From: Dromiciops gliroides | Lineage: Eukaryota > Chordata > Mammalia > Microbiotheria > Microbiotheriidae | Direction: 5' to 3' | Assembly (NCBI RefSeq): GCF_019393635.1 | Contig: NC_057862.1 | Location: forward strand, 154,226,562 to 154,290,561 | DNA: 64,000 nt | Shown here: positions 51,690 through 63,800 of the stretch, one piece after another | Layout of the letters: every line of letters starts with the position of its first letter | Position numbering within the stretch: the stretch's first letter is position 1 | Translations under genes and position numbers: made by a program | The notes under the pieces: generated by a model | What the model saw: only the letters and a program-made list of their open reading frames with translations | The model's database searches: none | What the model was told of the DNA's origin: nothing

Positions 51690-51837
51690 CCCCTTTTTTT
51701 TTTAGTGAGGCAATTGGGGTTAAGTGACTTGCCCAGGGTCACACAGCTAGTAAGTATTAAGTGTCTGAGACCAGATTTGAACTCAGGTCCTCCTGACTCC
51801 AGGGCTGGTGCTCTATCCACTGTGCCACCTAGCTGCC
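51690..51837 (-). mobile_element. WSINE1-like CORE-SINE
   Basis: Duplication ctcacatgctctct at 51676-51689 and 51838-51851. Confidence 0.95.
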
Positions 51838-51851
51838 CTCACATGCTCTCT

Positions 51852-53140
51852 TACTAGAGGGTAACCAATGAAAAAGGAGGTAGCTTTAATGGGAGACATT
51901 GGTTGGTGCCTGCCAGAGCCATTGGCGTAGCCATGCTTATGGGCTTCTGAGGTTCTGAGGATGACTTCTCTACACTCAGCAATTGCTTTGTCTTCAAGGT
52001 CTTCCCTAAAAGTCTTTGGTTGGAGCTGTCCCAGACTCTGCCCAAAATACTTTTCAGAGAGGTATTCTTGCTTTTCTTTTATTGCTGACTCAGACAGTGA
52101 CAGAAGAAAAAGGTCTAATGGAGTTTTGTTATAGAAACACAAGGGACAAGGAAGTAACAGCCATACTGAAATGTGGATACACCTTTCCAGAAGTGTCTAT
52201 AGCCTGGAGGAAGCAGACACAGTATTCACTGCCACCATTATTGGCATCCCCAATATCTACCATCATCGCTACCACTACTATCCTTCATCATGATTATTGG
52301 AGGATGAACAACAGCTACTACCATTAGTTATTGCCATTATTATTTTCATTGTTGCTTCTACCACCATTATTAGTACCAGCATTACCAATTCTACCATCAT
52401 CAGACTCACAGTTTTAGGAGCTCTGTTTTACCATAACGTGAAAAAACAAATAATGTCGTCCAAGAAATAGGAGACCAACTTAAAGCATCAACCAATGGGA
52501 CGGTCAAATAAAATGTTGGCTTCTAAGAAAATCTGTCCAATTTTGGTTCATGGTGAAGAGGAAAAGGACAACATAACAAGTTAATAATAGAGATTTGGAT
52601 TAATCCCTCCCCCTCCCTAATATGTAACAACTTCTACAACCTGCCCTGGGTTTAGTGAATACTCTTCCCAATCTCTTACATCCTCTGATCTACTCAGAGG
52701 TTTGGACCATGAGGATCTCTGTTCACAGAGATGATCTTAAGGTCTTGTATGATCCTCAGTAAGCAAAGGAAGATTTAGTTCTGGCCTCCAGACTCTTTAG
52801 ACTAAGAAAGGAAAGTGACCTTGAGGTGTTTAAGGAAGATTTGTAACAATAAGGACTGACACAAAAAAAGGTGGTTGGGGTTAATCCTACACTAGACAGT
52901 CAGAAGTATAGAGACCAGGGGGAGTATATTCAGGTAAGGACATCCTTGTTCTGTAACTTGCTGTGAGACCTTGAACAAGTCATTTAAAATCTTGAAAAGA
53001 CTTTAGAGAGATCACCTAATCCAACCTGCTATTGTACAGATAAAGACGCTGAGCTCCAAAGGGGTTTAATTGACTCCTCCCTCTAAGTATTATTCACATT
53101 TTCTTCATGTGTACAATGAGGAGGTTCAGCAAAATAATCT
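51852..53140. other. Unassigned DNA with degenerate ATC/ACC repeat
   Basis: 52,230-52,400 is a degenerate trinucleotide-like stretch (accattattggcatcc, accattattagtaccagc). 52,950-53,120 is MIR-like. Confidence 0.45.
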
Positions 53141-53145
53141 TTTTT

Positions 53146-53325
53146 TTTTTTAATTTATTTTTCAGGGCAATTGGGGTTAAGTGACTTGCCCATGTTCACA
53201 CAGCTAGTAAGTGTCAAGTGTCTGAGGTCAGATTTGAACTCAGGTTTATTTTTTTTATTTTTTATTTTTTGGTGGGGCAATGAGGGTTAAGTGACTTGCC
53301 TAGGGTCACACAGCTAGTAAGTCAC
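53146..53325 (-). mobile_element. Two truncated SINEs in tandem
   Basis: Two reverse 3' halves follow each other: 53,146-53,244 (attggggttaagtgacttgc) and 53,245-53,325 (aatgagggttaagtgacttg). Both lack the tRNA-like head. Confidence 0.85.
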
Positions 53326-53559
53326 ACATCCCCTCCAACTCTAAATAGAAAATTCAGTTAGCCAGAACAAGACCACGGCTGCCACTTGACAGTCATGCCT
53401 GTTCATTAAGGTTTTACTATGTTAACCTAAAATCCACATTTGAAGTCAGGATATGCTCTGTCTCTGGTTAATGAGCAGAGGCGTAAGGGAGTTGCTGCCC
53501 CAAACATGACCAGTTTGGAGAAAGCTTTGGGTACTTGGCCCCCTTCCTTTGAATGTGGC

Positions 53560-53760
53560 ATTATGGAAAGCACCCTGGCTCTGGAGTTAATGGACCTGGG
53601 TTCAAATCCCATTTTTGATACTACCTGTGTTTCCTTGGGCAAGCCACTTAAACTCCATAAGTTAACTTCACTTAACTGATCTCAGTTTCCTCATCTGTAA
53701 AATGGAAGGAAGAAGTTGTTGGACTAGATAGCTTCTGCTATCCTTTTCACCTCTAGATTT
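53560..53760 (+). repeat. MIR element
   Basis: Contains cctgggttcaaatccc and tttcctcatctgtaaaatgg. Confidence 0.7.
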
Positions 53761-53799
53761 TCGATCCAGTCCTTGGTTTAGGAAGGTCTTGGAAGAGAA

Positions 53800-54400
53800 G
53801 CCCAATGAGCTTTGAATACAGACTTTTCAGTTGTTTTCTCTCCAAGGCCCATAACCTAGGGAGAAAGAGAGCCCAGGCTCATTCTCTGGATGATGAAATC
53901 CTTAGTTTTAACCAGAGGGTTTCCTCCCGTCAGCTTTGGCTTCCTCACTTCCCAGGCCCAATCTGAGACAGGCTTGGCTTCATTACGGGTGACTTGGAAT
54001 CAAACCCCAAACCCTCCTTTCTCAGGGAGAAAAACACCCCCAAAGCTGCTAATCTCATCAGCAAGAATAAACATGTTGCGCTTTGTGATCCTAATCTTCC
54101 CTGGCACGCATCTCTGGAAAAAAAGCATTCTGGAGAAATCATATCAGCTTCAGCCCAGGGGCTGCCCTGTTCTACCACCAACATCAACCAAGAACAACCT
54201 CAGTGACATTGTTTCCTGGAACAATATTGACTCAAGAACACCTCCACTTTGTTCTCAGCTTCTACAGGACAACTGTTAAGTGCTGGTAAAACAAACACCA
54301 CGTGGTCCCCCGGGGCTTCTCCCCAGCTGGCAGTCAAACATTGTCTCATAACTGCTTACACACTCTCCCTTTCTCCTGCTCTCCTGCCTGTTGACTTTAG
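53800..54400. other. Repeat-poor island
   Basis: About 600 bases with higher GC than the surroundings and no repeat recognised. A 129-codon open frame (53,890-54,279, +) and frames on the other strand overlap; none resembles a known protein. Confidence 0.45.
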
Positions 54401-54726
54401 GACAGCATGGTAATAATAGTAATTATTATTATTTTTGGCCTCTCTGTAGGCTCCCAGCGTCAGGTCTCCAGATGGCTTCTCCCCCTTCTGGGAATTTGTC
54501 ACTGGCAGGTGAGGACACAGGAAAGCAGGGTAGAAAATGGCGGAACCCTGGGAGTTAAGAGGCCTGGCTGGGCCACAGGACCAGCTATGTCATCTGAAAC
54601 AAATTATTTCAAGGGAGAAGTGGGACTGGGCTGGGCCTTGAAGGATGGGTGGGATTTGTTCAGTCACAAAGGAGTGGTAGGTAAGGTATTCTAAGTAGAG
54701 GAAACAATAATAAAATAATTAACAAT

Positions 54727-54747
54727 CTATTACTACTACTACTACTG

Positions 54748-54783
<36 letters not shown>

Positions 54784-54858
54784 CTACTACAACTGCTGCT
54801 GCTACTGTTTCTACTGCTACTGCTACTGCTATTACACTGATACTACTGCTACTACTTT
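54727..54858 (+). repeat. (TAC)n/(TGC)n trinucleotide tract
   Basis: Mixed TAC and TGC units with an uninterrupted core of eight TGC units, (CTG)n on this strand. Confidence 0.93.
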
Positions 54859-55284
54859 AAGTCTGAACCTTCCTATCTTGCCTAGACTGAAGTGCAGTGA
54901 CCACCTAAGTGTTGATTCCACTGTGGATTGGGAAGGGAGCTTTGACCTGCTCCATTTCTCTTCTGAGCCAGTTTGTTCCTCCTTAGGCAACCTGGTAGGT
55001 GACTCACAATATTGTTACTGGACTTTATATGGAAACCCAATCTTAGCCCATTGCAGCTCAGAATGCCTCTGCCTCAGGTGTGTGCCTCCAATCCTGGCCA
55101 CATACCTTTCTATAAACCTCCTTGTAGTAGGTATGAGTTTTATCCCCATTTTATAGATGAAGAAACTGAGGCCCAGAGAGTTCTGAAGCTAGAAAACCAT
55201 GCAGCATAATCAAAAGAGCAGTGATGGAATACCTGGGGATCAAATCCTAGTTCTGTTATTTATTACCATTGTGACTTTGAGCAA

Positions 55285-55625
55285 ATCCTTGGCTTCCTTC
55301 AAGACTCAGCTCAAATCCCACCTTCTCCAGCTTAAATCCCACTCCTCTATGACCATCCTCTAAGGCCTACCCCTGGTCCCACTCTTCCCTTGAAATAATT
55401 TGTCTTTCTCCCCTTTTCCTCAGCCACTAATGCCTTCCTCCCTCATTGCCTTCCATGTTCTTTGTATGTATTTTGTATGTGCCCAGTTACTTCCATGTTG
55501 TCTCCCCATTAGAATGCAAGCTACTTGAGCCCGAAGACTGATTTTTGCCTTTCTTTGTATCCTTAGTGCTTAGCACCACACCTGGTGCGTAGGAATCATT
55601 TAATAAATACTTGTTGACTGGATGG
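55285..55625 (+). mobile_element. L2 LINE 3' end
   Basis: Contains caagactcagctcaaatccc, gaatgcaagctacttgag and ttaataaatacttgttgact, the classic L2 3' order. Confidence 0.8.
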
Positions 55626-56545
55626 CTTATAACTTTCCTGCCCTTAGTTTCCTCTTCTGTAAAAAGAGGAAGGATGGAATTGACTAGATGATCCCTTGTA
55701 GCTCCAAGTTCTCTCATTTGTTCAAGGTCATGTGGTTAGTAGCATAAGAGGGACTTGAGCTTTCTGACTCTAAGGGAAGTGCTTGGTCCACTGGACTAGA
55801 TTTTATAGTTTATTACATAAATAATTCACTGCCTGTGGTTTGTTGCAGGATCACTCTGTTTAGTTCCTGGAAATACTGAGAAAGAATTATCTTGCTTTCT
55901 TCTTCCTTTGCCCCAGGTTTTACCCCATGCCTATGGTCACAGTAGCTTTATCCTTTACATGACCCTCCCATCCTCCAACTTTCCCCTCCCCAAGTATACC
56001 CCCCACCCCCACATCTTATTCCAAGAAATCTGGCCCCTTGGTATACAAAGGCCATTCTCACTATATTCTGATTGATATCAGATTGGAGAAGCCAACTCAG
56101 ATGCTGAGATCTGTTTGGAGGTCATTTAAATGGAAAACCAATTATCAGACCATAAGAAATCGATTTTAAGTAAATTTTCCTAGATAGTCTGGCAAACTGT
56201 TGTCAATATCTTGGCATAAATTAAAAAAATGGATGAGTAAACAGGCAGAGGAGCAAAACAGGGAGGGCATTGCAGTGGAAGGCAGGCAACCTGGCCCCTG
56301 GTCCTGGCCCGAGGCTGGTTGGTTGTGTGACCTTGGGCCTTTTGGGGGCCCATCTAGAAAATGAAGGGGTTGGACTGGATGAACTTTTAGGTTCCTTCGA
56401 GCTCTATGGTTCTAAATAGAGAGGGAGGAGGCATATGACAGGCAAGGAGCCTGTAGATTACGTTCAACTTGGATGGGTTTCAATGTGTTTAGAATAATAT
56501 AAATCACTTTCTTCTCCATGGTCTGATGACTCTGTCTCCATTTCT

Positions 56546-56696
56546 TTTTTTTTTTTTTTAGTAAGGCAATTGGGGTTAAGTGACTTGCCCAGGGTCACAC
56601 AGCTAGTAAGTGTTAAGTGTCTGAGGCCGGATTTGAACTCAGGTACTCCTGACTCCAGGGCTGGTTCTCTATCCACTGTGCCACCTAGCTGCCCCA
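56546..56696 (-). mobile_element. WSINE1-like CORE-SINE
   Basis: Duplication ctgtctccatttct at 56532-56545 and 56697-56710. Confidence 0.95.
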
Positions 56697-56810
56697 CTGT
56701 CTCCATTTCTAAACATCAACCTGGTCCAGCCCTGCCCAATGAAGCTCAGGCTAGTCATGATTAAAGAAATATGGTTGCCTGCCTTCCATTGCAATGCCCT
56801 TCTAACTTTG

Positions 56811-56994
56811 TTTGGACAGTCTTTAGAGTCCTGAGAACAGAGAAGAAGGCAGAAAGGTAAAATGAGAAGTAACAAGGAGGGAATATATAAATCAGGAGTG
56901 AGACCCATGCAGTAGTTAGTGGACAGTAGATGATCATTGGAAAGTGTCAGCTATAGCTATTCCTCCTTTCCCATCCCATCCTCCAAATAGAGTG
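56811..56994 (+). repeat. Left arm of a long inverted repeat
   Basis: 184 bases whose reverse complement recurs at 58,363-58,550 with roughly 85-90% identity by eye. The innermost 60 bases (ending tccaaatagagtg) are almost identical. Family not recognised. Confidence 0.9.
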
Positions 56995-58362
56995 TGCCTC
57001 ATTTTTCTAGAATAATTGTTAAGGATTCTATTTTTATTATGTAGGAGTCATTTTTAATGTATTTGTTTATGCTGAGCTAGGAATTTCTCTTGATAGTCCA
57101 TGCATAGCAGGATCATTAATGCCTGGACTATGTGCCCAAGTCAGGTTCAACCACTAGAGGATATTTCTTCCATGGGAAACGAAGTGAGAAAATCAAAATA
57201 ATGCATCCATCTTCTTCCTCCTCTGTTCCTTTATCTTCCTCCTGATCACCAACCACCGGTATTAATTGAATGTCTAATGTATCTAGTAAAGAAAAGAGCT
57301 CCATTTTTTAATGCTTAAGGCATTGGTCCAGCAGGAAGGAAGGTGCTGCTTGCAATGAATATCTCAGTCCCTACAATTCTTTCTCCGGTTTTCTCTGGGT
57401 AGGTATCAAGAAGAACTCAGTACCTAAAATCTTTTCCTATTCACATGGAATAGGGTCTCTACTGGAGAAGGGAAAGAGGAAGAAGAAAGAGGAGGGACAA
57501 TTATTTAGGCTACCTTATGAGATACTCATAAAAAGAATACAGTGCCTCATCTTTGTCTCCATTTAAATTTCTCTTCTCTTTTCCTTCCTTCCTTTCTCTT
57601 CCTTCCTTCCATTCTTCCTTTCTCTTCTGCTACAATTTTGTCTTCTTTCTTTTTTATTCCTCTCTTCTTCTCTCTTCTTTTTTTCTTATCTCTTTTACTA
57701 TGTCCCAAGTGCCTTGGAAACACAATACAATCCTTATTAAATAAGAGCTCACTACTTTACTATTTTTTAATAATTAGTACAGTGTCTGGTCTAAAACTCA
57801 CTTTTGTGTTATTTATAAGGAAAGAATAGTCTAATCAAATAAACAGTGTGGATATAAGATGATTGGGGAATGTTTAACCAGTTTAAAGGAACACACAATC
57901 AAGTACTTTAGAAGCATCATTCACATGTAAAATAATTGATTTTCCAAATTAAAGATCACTCTTATCTATTCATTAAAGTTGGTCCCCTAAGGACTTCTAC
58001 TAGGCAACACTTTATGAGCCTTTATTTGTTATATGTGTTGTTTAATCTTTTCAGTTGTGTCTAATTTTTTTGTGACCCCATTTGTAGTTTTCTTGGCAAA
58101 GATACAGAGTGGTTTGCCATTTCCTTCTCCACCTCATTTGACAGATATAGAAATTGAAGCAAACAGGGTTAAATGACTTGCCCAGGGTCACCTAGCTAGT
58201 AAGTATCTGAGGCCAGATTTGAACTCATGATGATGAATCTTCCTGACTCCAGGTCTAGCACTATCTATTGCATCACCTACTTGGCCCATTTGTTATATGT
58301 ACTTCCAAGTAATAAAAACATTTCTTTAACAATGGATTTCGTTGATAAATTTAGTGAGGTTC
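56995..58362. other. Spacer of the inverted repeat
   Basis: 1.37 kb of mixed sequence: a C/T-rich patch at 57,565-57,690, an open frame of 95 codons with low-complexity Ser/Phe/Leu content, and a MAR1-like SINE (-) at about 58,028-58,290. Confidence 0.6.
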
Positions 58363-58550
58363 CACTCTATTTGGAGGATGGGATGGGAAAGGAGGAATAG
58401 TTATAGCTGACACTTTCTAATGATCCACTACCCACTAATTACTGCACGAGTCTCACTTCTGATTTATATATTGCCTCTGTGTTACTTCTCATTTTATCTT
58501 TTTGCCTTCTCCTCTGTTCTCAGGACTCCAAAGTCTGTACAACCAAAATC
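58363..58550 (-). repeat. Right arm of a long inverted repeat
   Basis: Reverse partner of 56,811-56,994, starting cactctatttggaggatggg. Confidence 0.9.
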
Positions 58551-58699
58551 TATTCAATGAACCCCTACTTTGTGTTTATATTTCTGCTGGGTACTATAAG
58601 GAATGGTGTAGAAGTCTAAAATATAGTTCATAATCTCAAGCACTTTATAGTCTAGGTGGGAATCAAAGAATATATATTTTTTAATACTTTAATGAATCA

Positions 58700-58990
58700 G
58701 GGGCAGCTAGGTGGCACAGTGGATAGAGAACCAGCCCTGGAGTCAGGAGTACCTGAGTTCAAATCCGGCCTCAGACACATAACACTTACTAGCTGTGTGA
58801 CGCTGGGCAAGTCACTTAACCCCAATTGCTGAGCCACCCCCAAAATATTAAAATAGGTACCACAGTGGATAGAGAACTGGATCTGGAGTCGGCAAGACCT
58901 AAGTTGAAATCCAGCCTCAGACACTTACGAGGTATGTGACCTGGGCAAATCACTAAACCTCAGTCTCCTCAACTAGAAAATGGGAATAAA
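58700..58990 (+). mobile_element. WSINE1-like CORE-SINE followed by a MIR remnant
   Basis: 58,700-58,830 is the SINE (ggggcagctaggtggcacag to ccccaattgc). 58,853-58,990 is an older related element (cagtggatagagaactgg). Confidence 0.85.
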
Positions 58991-59089
58991 ATGGGGATAA
59001 AATGAAAAGCAAAAATATCCCCTCTTCACACGGGAAACAACAGGCAAACGACTATATACAAACAAGGTAAATTGGATGTAAAACACAGA

Positions 59090-59900
59090 AGCCATTAGCA
59101 GTAAGGGGGATTGGGAAAGTCTTCTTGCAGAAGGTTGGATTTTAGCTGGGATGTGAAGGATACGGGGAAGCCAGAAGGTAGGGATGAGGAAGCAGAGAGT
59201 TCCAGGTATGGGGGACAGCCAGTAAAAATACTTAGAGTTGGGAGATGTCTTGTTCAAAGAACAACAAGGAAGCCAGTGTCACTGGATTGCAGAGTAAGTA
59301 GGAGGTGAGGTGTAAGGTCAGTGGAAAGGTAGGAAGGGGCAGGTGACGCTATGATAACTCTAAATGACTCTAAAAGCCAAAGAGAAGATTTTTACATTTG
59401 CTGCTGGAGGCAATAAGAAACAACTGATACTTATAGAATGGCACTTTAGGGAGGTTGTTTTCATAGCTGAATGGAGCATAAGTCAGGGAGACCAATCAGA
59501 TGCCTATGGAGGCATGAGGTGATGAGGACCTGCATCAGAATGATGGCAGTGTCAGAGCAGAAAAGGGGGTGGATGCAAAAGATATTGGTGAAATGGAAAA
59601 AAATTGAGAAGACCTTGGAAACAGAATGGATATGGGGATGAGAGTAAGAAGTTGAGAATGACACCTAGGTTGGGAGCCCCATGACTGGGAGGATGGTGAT
59701 GCCCTTGACAGCAATAGAAGAGTTTGGAAGGGAAGAAGGTTGCTGATGGAAGATAATGAATTCAATGTGGGACATACAGTTCAACTAAAAGGCAGCTGGA
59801 GGTTGGGCAAGAAATTGGGGATGGGTAAATGCGTAGATCTGAAAGTCAACTGCATAGAGATGATAACTAAATCCTTGGGAGCTGAGGAGCTCAGGTCTCT
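59090..59900 (-). mobile_element. L2 LINE relic
   Basis: Reversed L2 sequence with blocks such as gggatgtgaaggata, aagccagtgtcactgga and gagatgataactaaatcctt. Frames are broken. Confidence 0.65.
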
Positions 59901-59959
59901 TGCCTCATGGTGCAGTGTCCTTTTTACTGTGCCAGATTTGCCATTGGCCTGCCTTATAT

Positions 59960-60700
59960 GTTAGTCTAATCTCTCCTGATGTGGCTAGAAGATTCCTGAG
60001 GGCAGGGACTATGTCTTCTTCTGCCCTGTCTTTCACATTGCATGATGGATTGTTTGGTGGTGAGGGTGGTGGTGGTTGTGGTAGGGATGGAGCAGGGTGT
60101 GCTAATAAATCAGTCAACCCTGCCAGATGCAGTCATCACCTCTGGGCTCTGCAGAGGACACACATGTTGCTCCACTATCTGCCAAGAGTTATGGAAAACA
60201 GCCACCCAAGCATGGTTTGGTGCATACTAACCTATGAAGCATGCAGGGAACAAAGTGGCTGCAGCCCCCAGCCAGCCTGCAGCAGCAGCAGCCAGCCCTA
60301 AGAACTGCCCCAGTGCCTCTCAGTCAAGAGCAGCAGCCTCATGTAACCCATCTTGGGCTATTGACTTAGTGTTCAGGGAAAAAACATTGACTGCCAATGG
60401 AAGGCTGAGATGCAGGGGGGATCATGGCCTTGCAACATTCCTAGGGTTAAAAGAACATCCCCTGCTTTCTCATCTGAAAGGCACTTTGGCTCCTGCTGAG
60501 ATGAAATGTTTTGGGAATCCCTCTGATGTCTCTGCCATGGAACTGAACTGGCTTTTGGTTCCAAAACATTTATGGCTTAATGGGAGAGACACGGTGGCTG
60601 ACCACACAGTGAGAATGTAAGCATGAGTCAGAAAAGAGGAGAGGCAGCAAAAAACAGCCATTATTGTTGATGCCATTTGTCAGAGCCAGAGAAGGCGATG
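59960..60700. other. Repeat-poor island with two overlapping open frames
   Basis: Forward frames of 133 codons (59,900-60,301) and 128 codons (60,234-60,620) overlap in different frames. The second begins MKHAGNKVAAAPSQPAAAAA. Neither resembles a known protein, and no splice or promoter signal is evident. Confidence 0.4.
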
Positions 60701-60829
60701 GAGATGGGGCTCATAATAATCACCCTGGGAATTTCAACAGTACCTTACAATTTCCAAAGCACTGTACTAAGAGTTTCTGTTATCAAATTATATCCTCAGA
60801 ATAACCACGAGAGGTAGGTTTTAGAATCA

Positions 60830-60945
60830 TTTAATCAAGCAGTCAATAAGCATTTATTTAGCACCTAATATGTACCAAGGCACTGAGAAAACAGACCAAA
60901 AAAATGAGGAAATCTTTGGCCTCAAGGAATTTACCTTCTATGCCA
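60830..60945 (-). repeat. MON1/MIR-type CORE-SINE tail
   Basis: Contains aataagcatttatttagcac and ctcaaggaatttaccttcta. Confidence 0.65.
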
Positions 60946-60947
60946 GC

Positions 60948-61240
60948 ATTCCTTTTTTTCCTTTTTAATAGTATTTTATTTTTTCTAATTACCTATAAAT
61001 ATAGTTTTCAACATTCATTTTTTTAAAAAGATTTTGAGTTCCATTTTTTCTACCTCCCTTCCTCCTCTCCCCACTCCTCAATCTGATATAGGTTATACAT
61101 GTGCAATCATGTTAAACATATTTCCACATTAGTCATGTTGTGAAAGGAGAAACAGAACAAAAGGGAAAAACCACAAAAAAGCAAACAAACCCCAAAGTGA
61201 AAATAGTATGCTTGGATCTATGCAGGTATTAACCATTTTT
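60948..61240 (-). mobile_element. L1 LINE 3' end, severely truncated
   Basis: Same 3' region as the L1 at 893 (aatagtattttattttttct, ggttatacatgtgcaatcat, gtgaaaatagtatgctt), only about 290 bases. Confidence 0.88.
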
Positions 61241-61244
61241 TGTT

Positions 61245-61410
61245 CCTGTTATGGCTTCCTTTGGCCATCTGGTGAAGCCTACGGACCCTTTTGAGAATGT
61301 TTTAGATGCAAAAGTAAAACATATAGGATTGCCAAGGCAGTTATCATTATTTTAAAAAATAACAAGTTCACTGAGCCTGGGTTAAGTACCTTTAGACCAG
61401 GGGGGATACA
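61245..61410. repeat. hAT relic related to the 8158 element
   Basis: Contains ccatctggtgaagcctacgg and ctgggttaagtac; ends decayed. Confidence 0.6.
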
Positions 61411-61489
61411 ACACATATGCAGATTAAGTAAATAGAGGATGTAGACCACCCCCCAAATAGCCAATGATCAGGAAGGAGACACTAAAAGC

Positions 61490-62815
61490 TGAGGCAATAA
61501 ATGAAGGTCTTTAGAAGGAGGGGGTGTTTGAGGTGAGCCTTGAAGGGAGATTGGGGTTCCAAGACACAGAGTTGAGGAGAATAGCATTCCAGGCATGGAG
61601 GACGGGCTGCCTGAGTGAAGGCCCAGATGGAATGTGTCATAGGGGCACAGAAGCAGGCCAGTTTGGCTGAAGTGTGGAGTACATGAGGGGAATTAATGTG
61701 CAATTAGCCTGGAAAGACAGGCTGGAGCCAAAGTATGAGGGGTCTTAAATGCTAGATGGATAAATCTGTGAATTATCCTAAAGATAATGGGCTGCCACTG
61801 ATGCTTCTTCAGCAGCAGAGTGGCATGGTCAAGCTTACCTTTTAGGAACAACAATTTGGCAGCTGTATGGGGAGAAAGGATTGGAGAGAGGAGCCAATTA
61901 GGTAGCTATGGAAGTAGCCATAGAGTGGTAGAGTGGTTGTGGTTTGATTATCTAGAAGAGAACAGAATTGAGACATGTTGAAGAGATGAAAAGGAGAAGA
62001 ACTAGCAACTTTAATTAGATGTAGGGGAAGGGGTGTCCTGTGTGAGAGAGAAGAGCCAAAGACAAGTTTTTGATTGTGATTCCAGGTGGTTGGGAAAATG
62101 GTGGTTCCCTCAACAGAAAGAGGGAAGCTAGGAGGTGTGTGTGTGTGTGGGGGGTGGTTTGGAGGGAAAGATCATGAGTTCTATTTTGAACATGTTGAGT
62201 TTGAGATACTTATGGAACATCCAGTTGGAGATGGCCAGCAAACAATGAGAAATGCAGGATTAAAATTTAGGATCAGGAAGGGGCGGCTAGGTGGCACAGT
62301 GGGAAAAGCACCATCCCTGGATTCAGGAGGACCTGAGTTCAAATCTGGCCTCAGACACTTGACACTCACTAGCTGTGTGACCCTGGGCAAGTCACTTAAC
62401 CCCAATTGCCTCACCAAAAACCAAAACAAACCAAACAAACAAACAAAATTTAGGATCAGGAGAAGATGAGGGTTGGATATATAGATTTCAGAGTAATTTG
62501 CATAGAGATGATTGTTGAATCCAACTGATCTTAGAATATCACTGGGACAGTGTAGAGATAAGAGGAGAGGGCTCAGGTCAGAAACCTGGGGTATACCTGT
62601 GCAGAGAGGGTAGGAGATGAAGAACAATCCTATAGAGAGAAGAAACTAGAAGGGTCAGGGTCACGAAAACCAGGGAGGAGACATTCTGAAGGAGAGGGTG
62701 ATCAACAGTGTCAAGGAATATAAGAATATTTAGAAGAATGAGGACTGAAACATGGATAAGGGTCTTTAAGGGGGAGTTGGGTTTCTGTGATTGCAAGAAG
62801 GTATAAGGAACATGA
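61490..62815 (-). mobile_element. L2 LINE relic, reverse transcriptase region
   Basis: The minus strand reads LDTVDHPLLQNVSSL near 62,710 and GIPQVSDLSPLLLSL then NNHLYANYSEIYISNPH near 62,590-62,470, matching L2 reverse transcriptase order. Decayed, and split by a SINE. Confidence 0.85.
62279..62444 (+). mobile_element. WSINE1-like CORE-SINE inside L2
   Basis: Duplication aaaatttaggatcagga at 62262-62278 and 62445-62461. Confidence 0.95.
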
Positions 62816-62819
62816 TATT

Positions 62820-63235
62820 TTTCATTGATTTTTCAGTCATGTGACCCCATTTGGGGTTTACTTGGAAAAGATAAAGGTGTGCTCTGCCATTTCCTTCTCA
62901 TTTAAAAGATGAGGAAACTGAGGCAAACAGGGTTAAGTGACTTGCCCAGGGTCACACAACTAGAAAGTGGCTTCAGACAGCCAGATGTGAACCCAGGAAG
63001 ACAAGTCTTTTTTTTTCTTTTTTTCTTTTTTCTTTTTTGTGGAGCAATGAGGGTTAAGTGACTTGCCCAGGGTCTCACAGCTGGTAAGTGTCAAGTGTCT
63101 GAGGCTGGATTTGAACTCAGGTCCTCCTGAATCCAGGGCTGGTGCTTTATCCACTGTACCACCTAGCTGCCCCAAGACAAATCTTTTTGATTCCAGGTTA
63201 GGTACTGTATCTACTTCACCATCTAGTTGCCCTAT
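62820..63235 (-). mobile_element. MAR1-like SINE split by a younger WSINE1-like SINE
   Basis: MAR1 pieces at 62,820-63,005 (gtgaccccatttggggttta) and 63,188-63,235 surround a reverse SINE at about 63,013-63,173. The SINE is flanked by aagacaagtctttt and aagacaaatctttt. Confidence 0.9.
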
Positions 63236-63239
63236 ATAC

Positions 63240-63800
63240 AGGATATATATTGGAGATAATCTCAGAAGGCACTAAGACTAAGGAGGACTGGGTAAGATTT
63301 CTTGCAGAAGATGGGACTGAAGGAAGCTGAGACTTGAAGGAAGCCTGGAAAATAAGGAGGCTGAGATGGAGGAAGAGCAGTCTAGGCATAGGGAAACGGT
63401 CATTGAAAATGCCCAGAATGGGGGGGGGGTAGCTAGGTGGTACAGTGGATGGAGCACTGGCCCTGGAGTCAGTACCTGAGTTCTAATCCAGCCTCAGACA
63501 CTTAATACTTACTGGCTGTGTGGCCTTGGGCAAGTCACTTAACCCCAATTGCCTCACACACAAAAATGCCCAGAATGGGGAGATGGAGTGTCTTGTTCAA
63601 GGAACAGCAAGGAGGCCAGTATCACTGAGTCTTTTCTTCTCAGGCAAGGAACGGTGTCTAGAATAACACTTTGCAAAGCTTCCAGGTGCTCTGTTAATGT
63701 TAGCCAGTTGATTGATAGATCATAAATAGCCTGAACTTATGCTTTCTGAAGTATAGCCCAGCCAGACTGAGTGCTATGAAATATCAGCTGGGGTTAGTTG
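63240..63800 (-). mobile_element. L2 LINE relic split by a SINE
   Basis: Reversed L2 sequence on both sides (gggactgaaggaagctgaga; ggaggccagtatcactgag). A forward WSINE1-like SINE lies at 63,424-63,562 with duplication aaaatgcccagaatgggg at 63,406-63,423 and 63,563-63,580. Confidence 0.75.

Noticed and set aside
53890-54279. 129-codon forward open frame
   Set aside because: No recognisable domain, competing frames on the other strand, and no splice or promoter evidence.
56570-56764. Recurring small protein with [20 protein letters not shown] seen at a dozen or more places
   Set aside because: It is the translated WSINE1-like SINE body, not a gene family.
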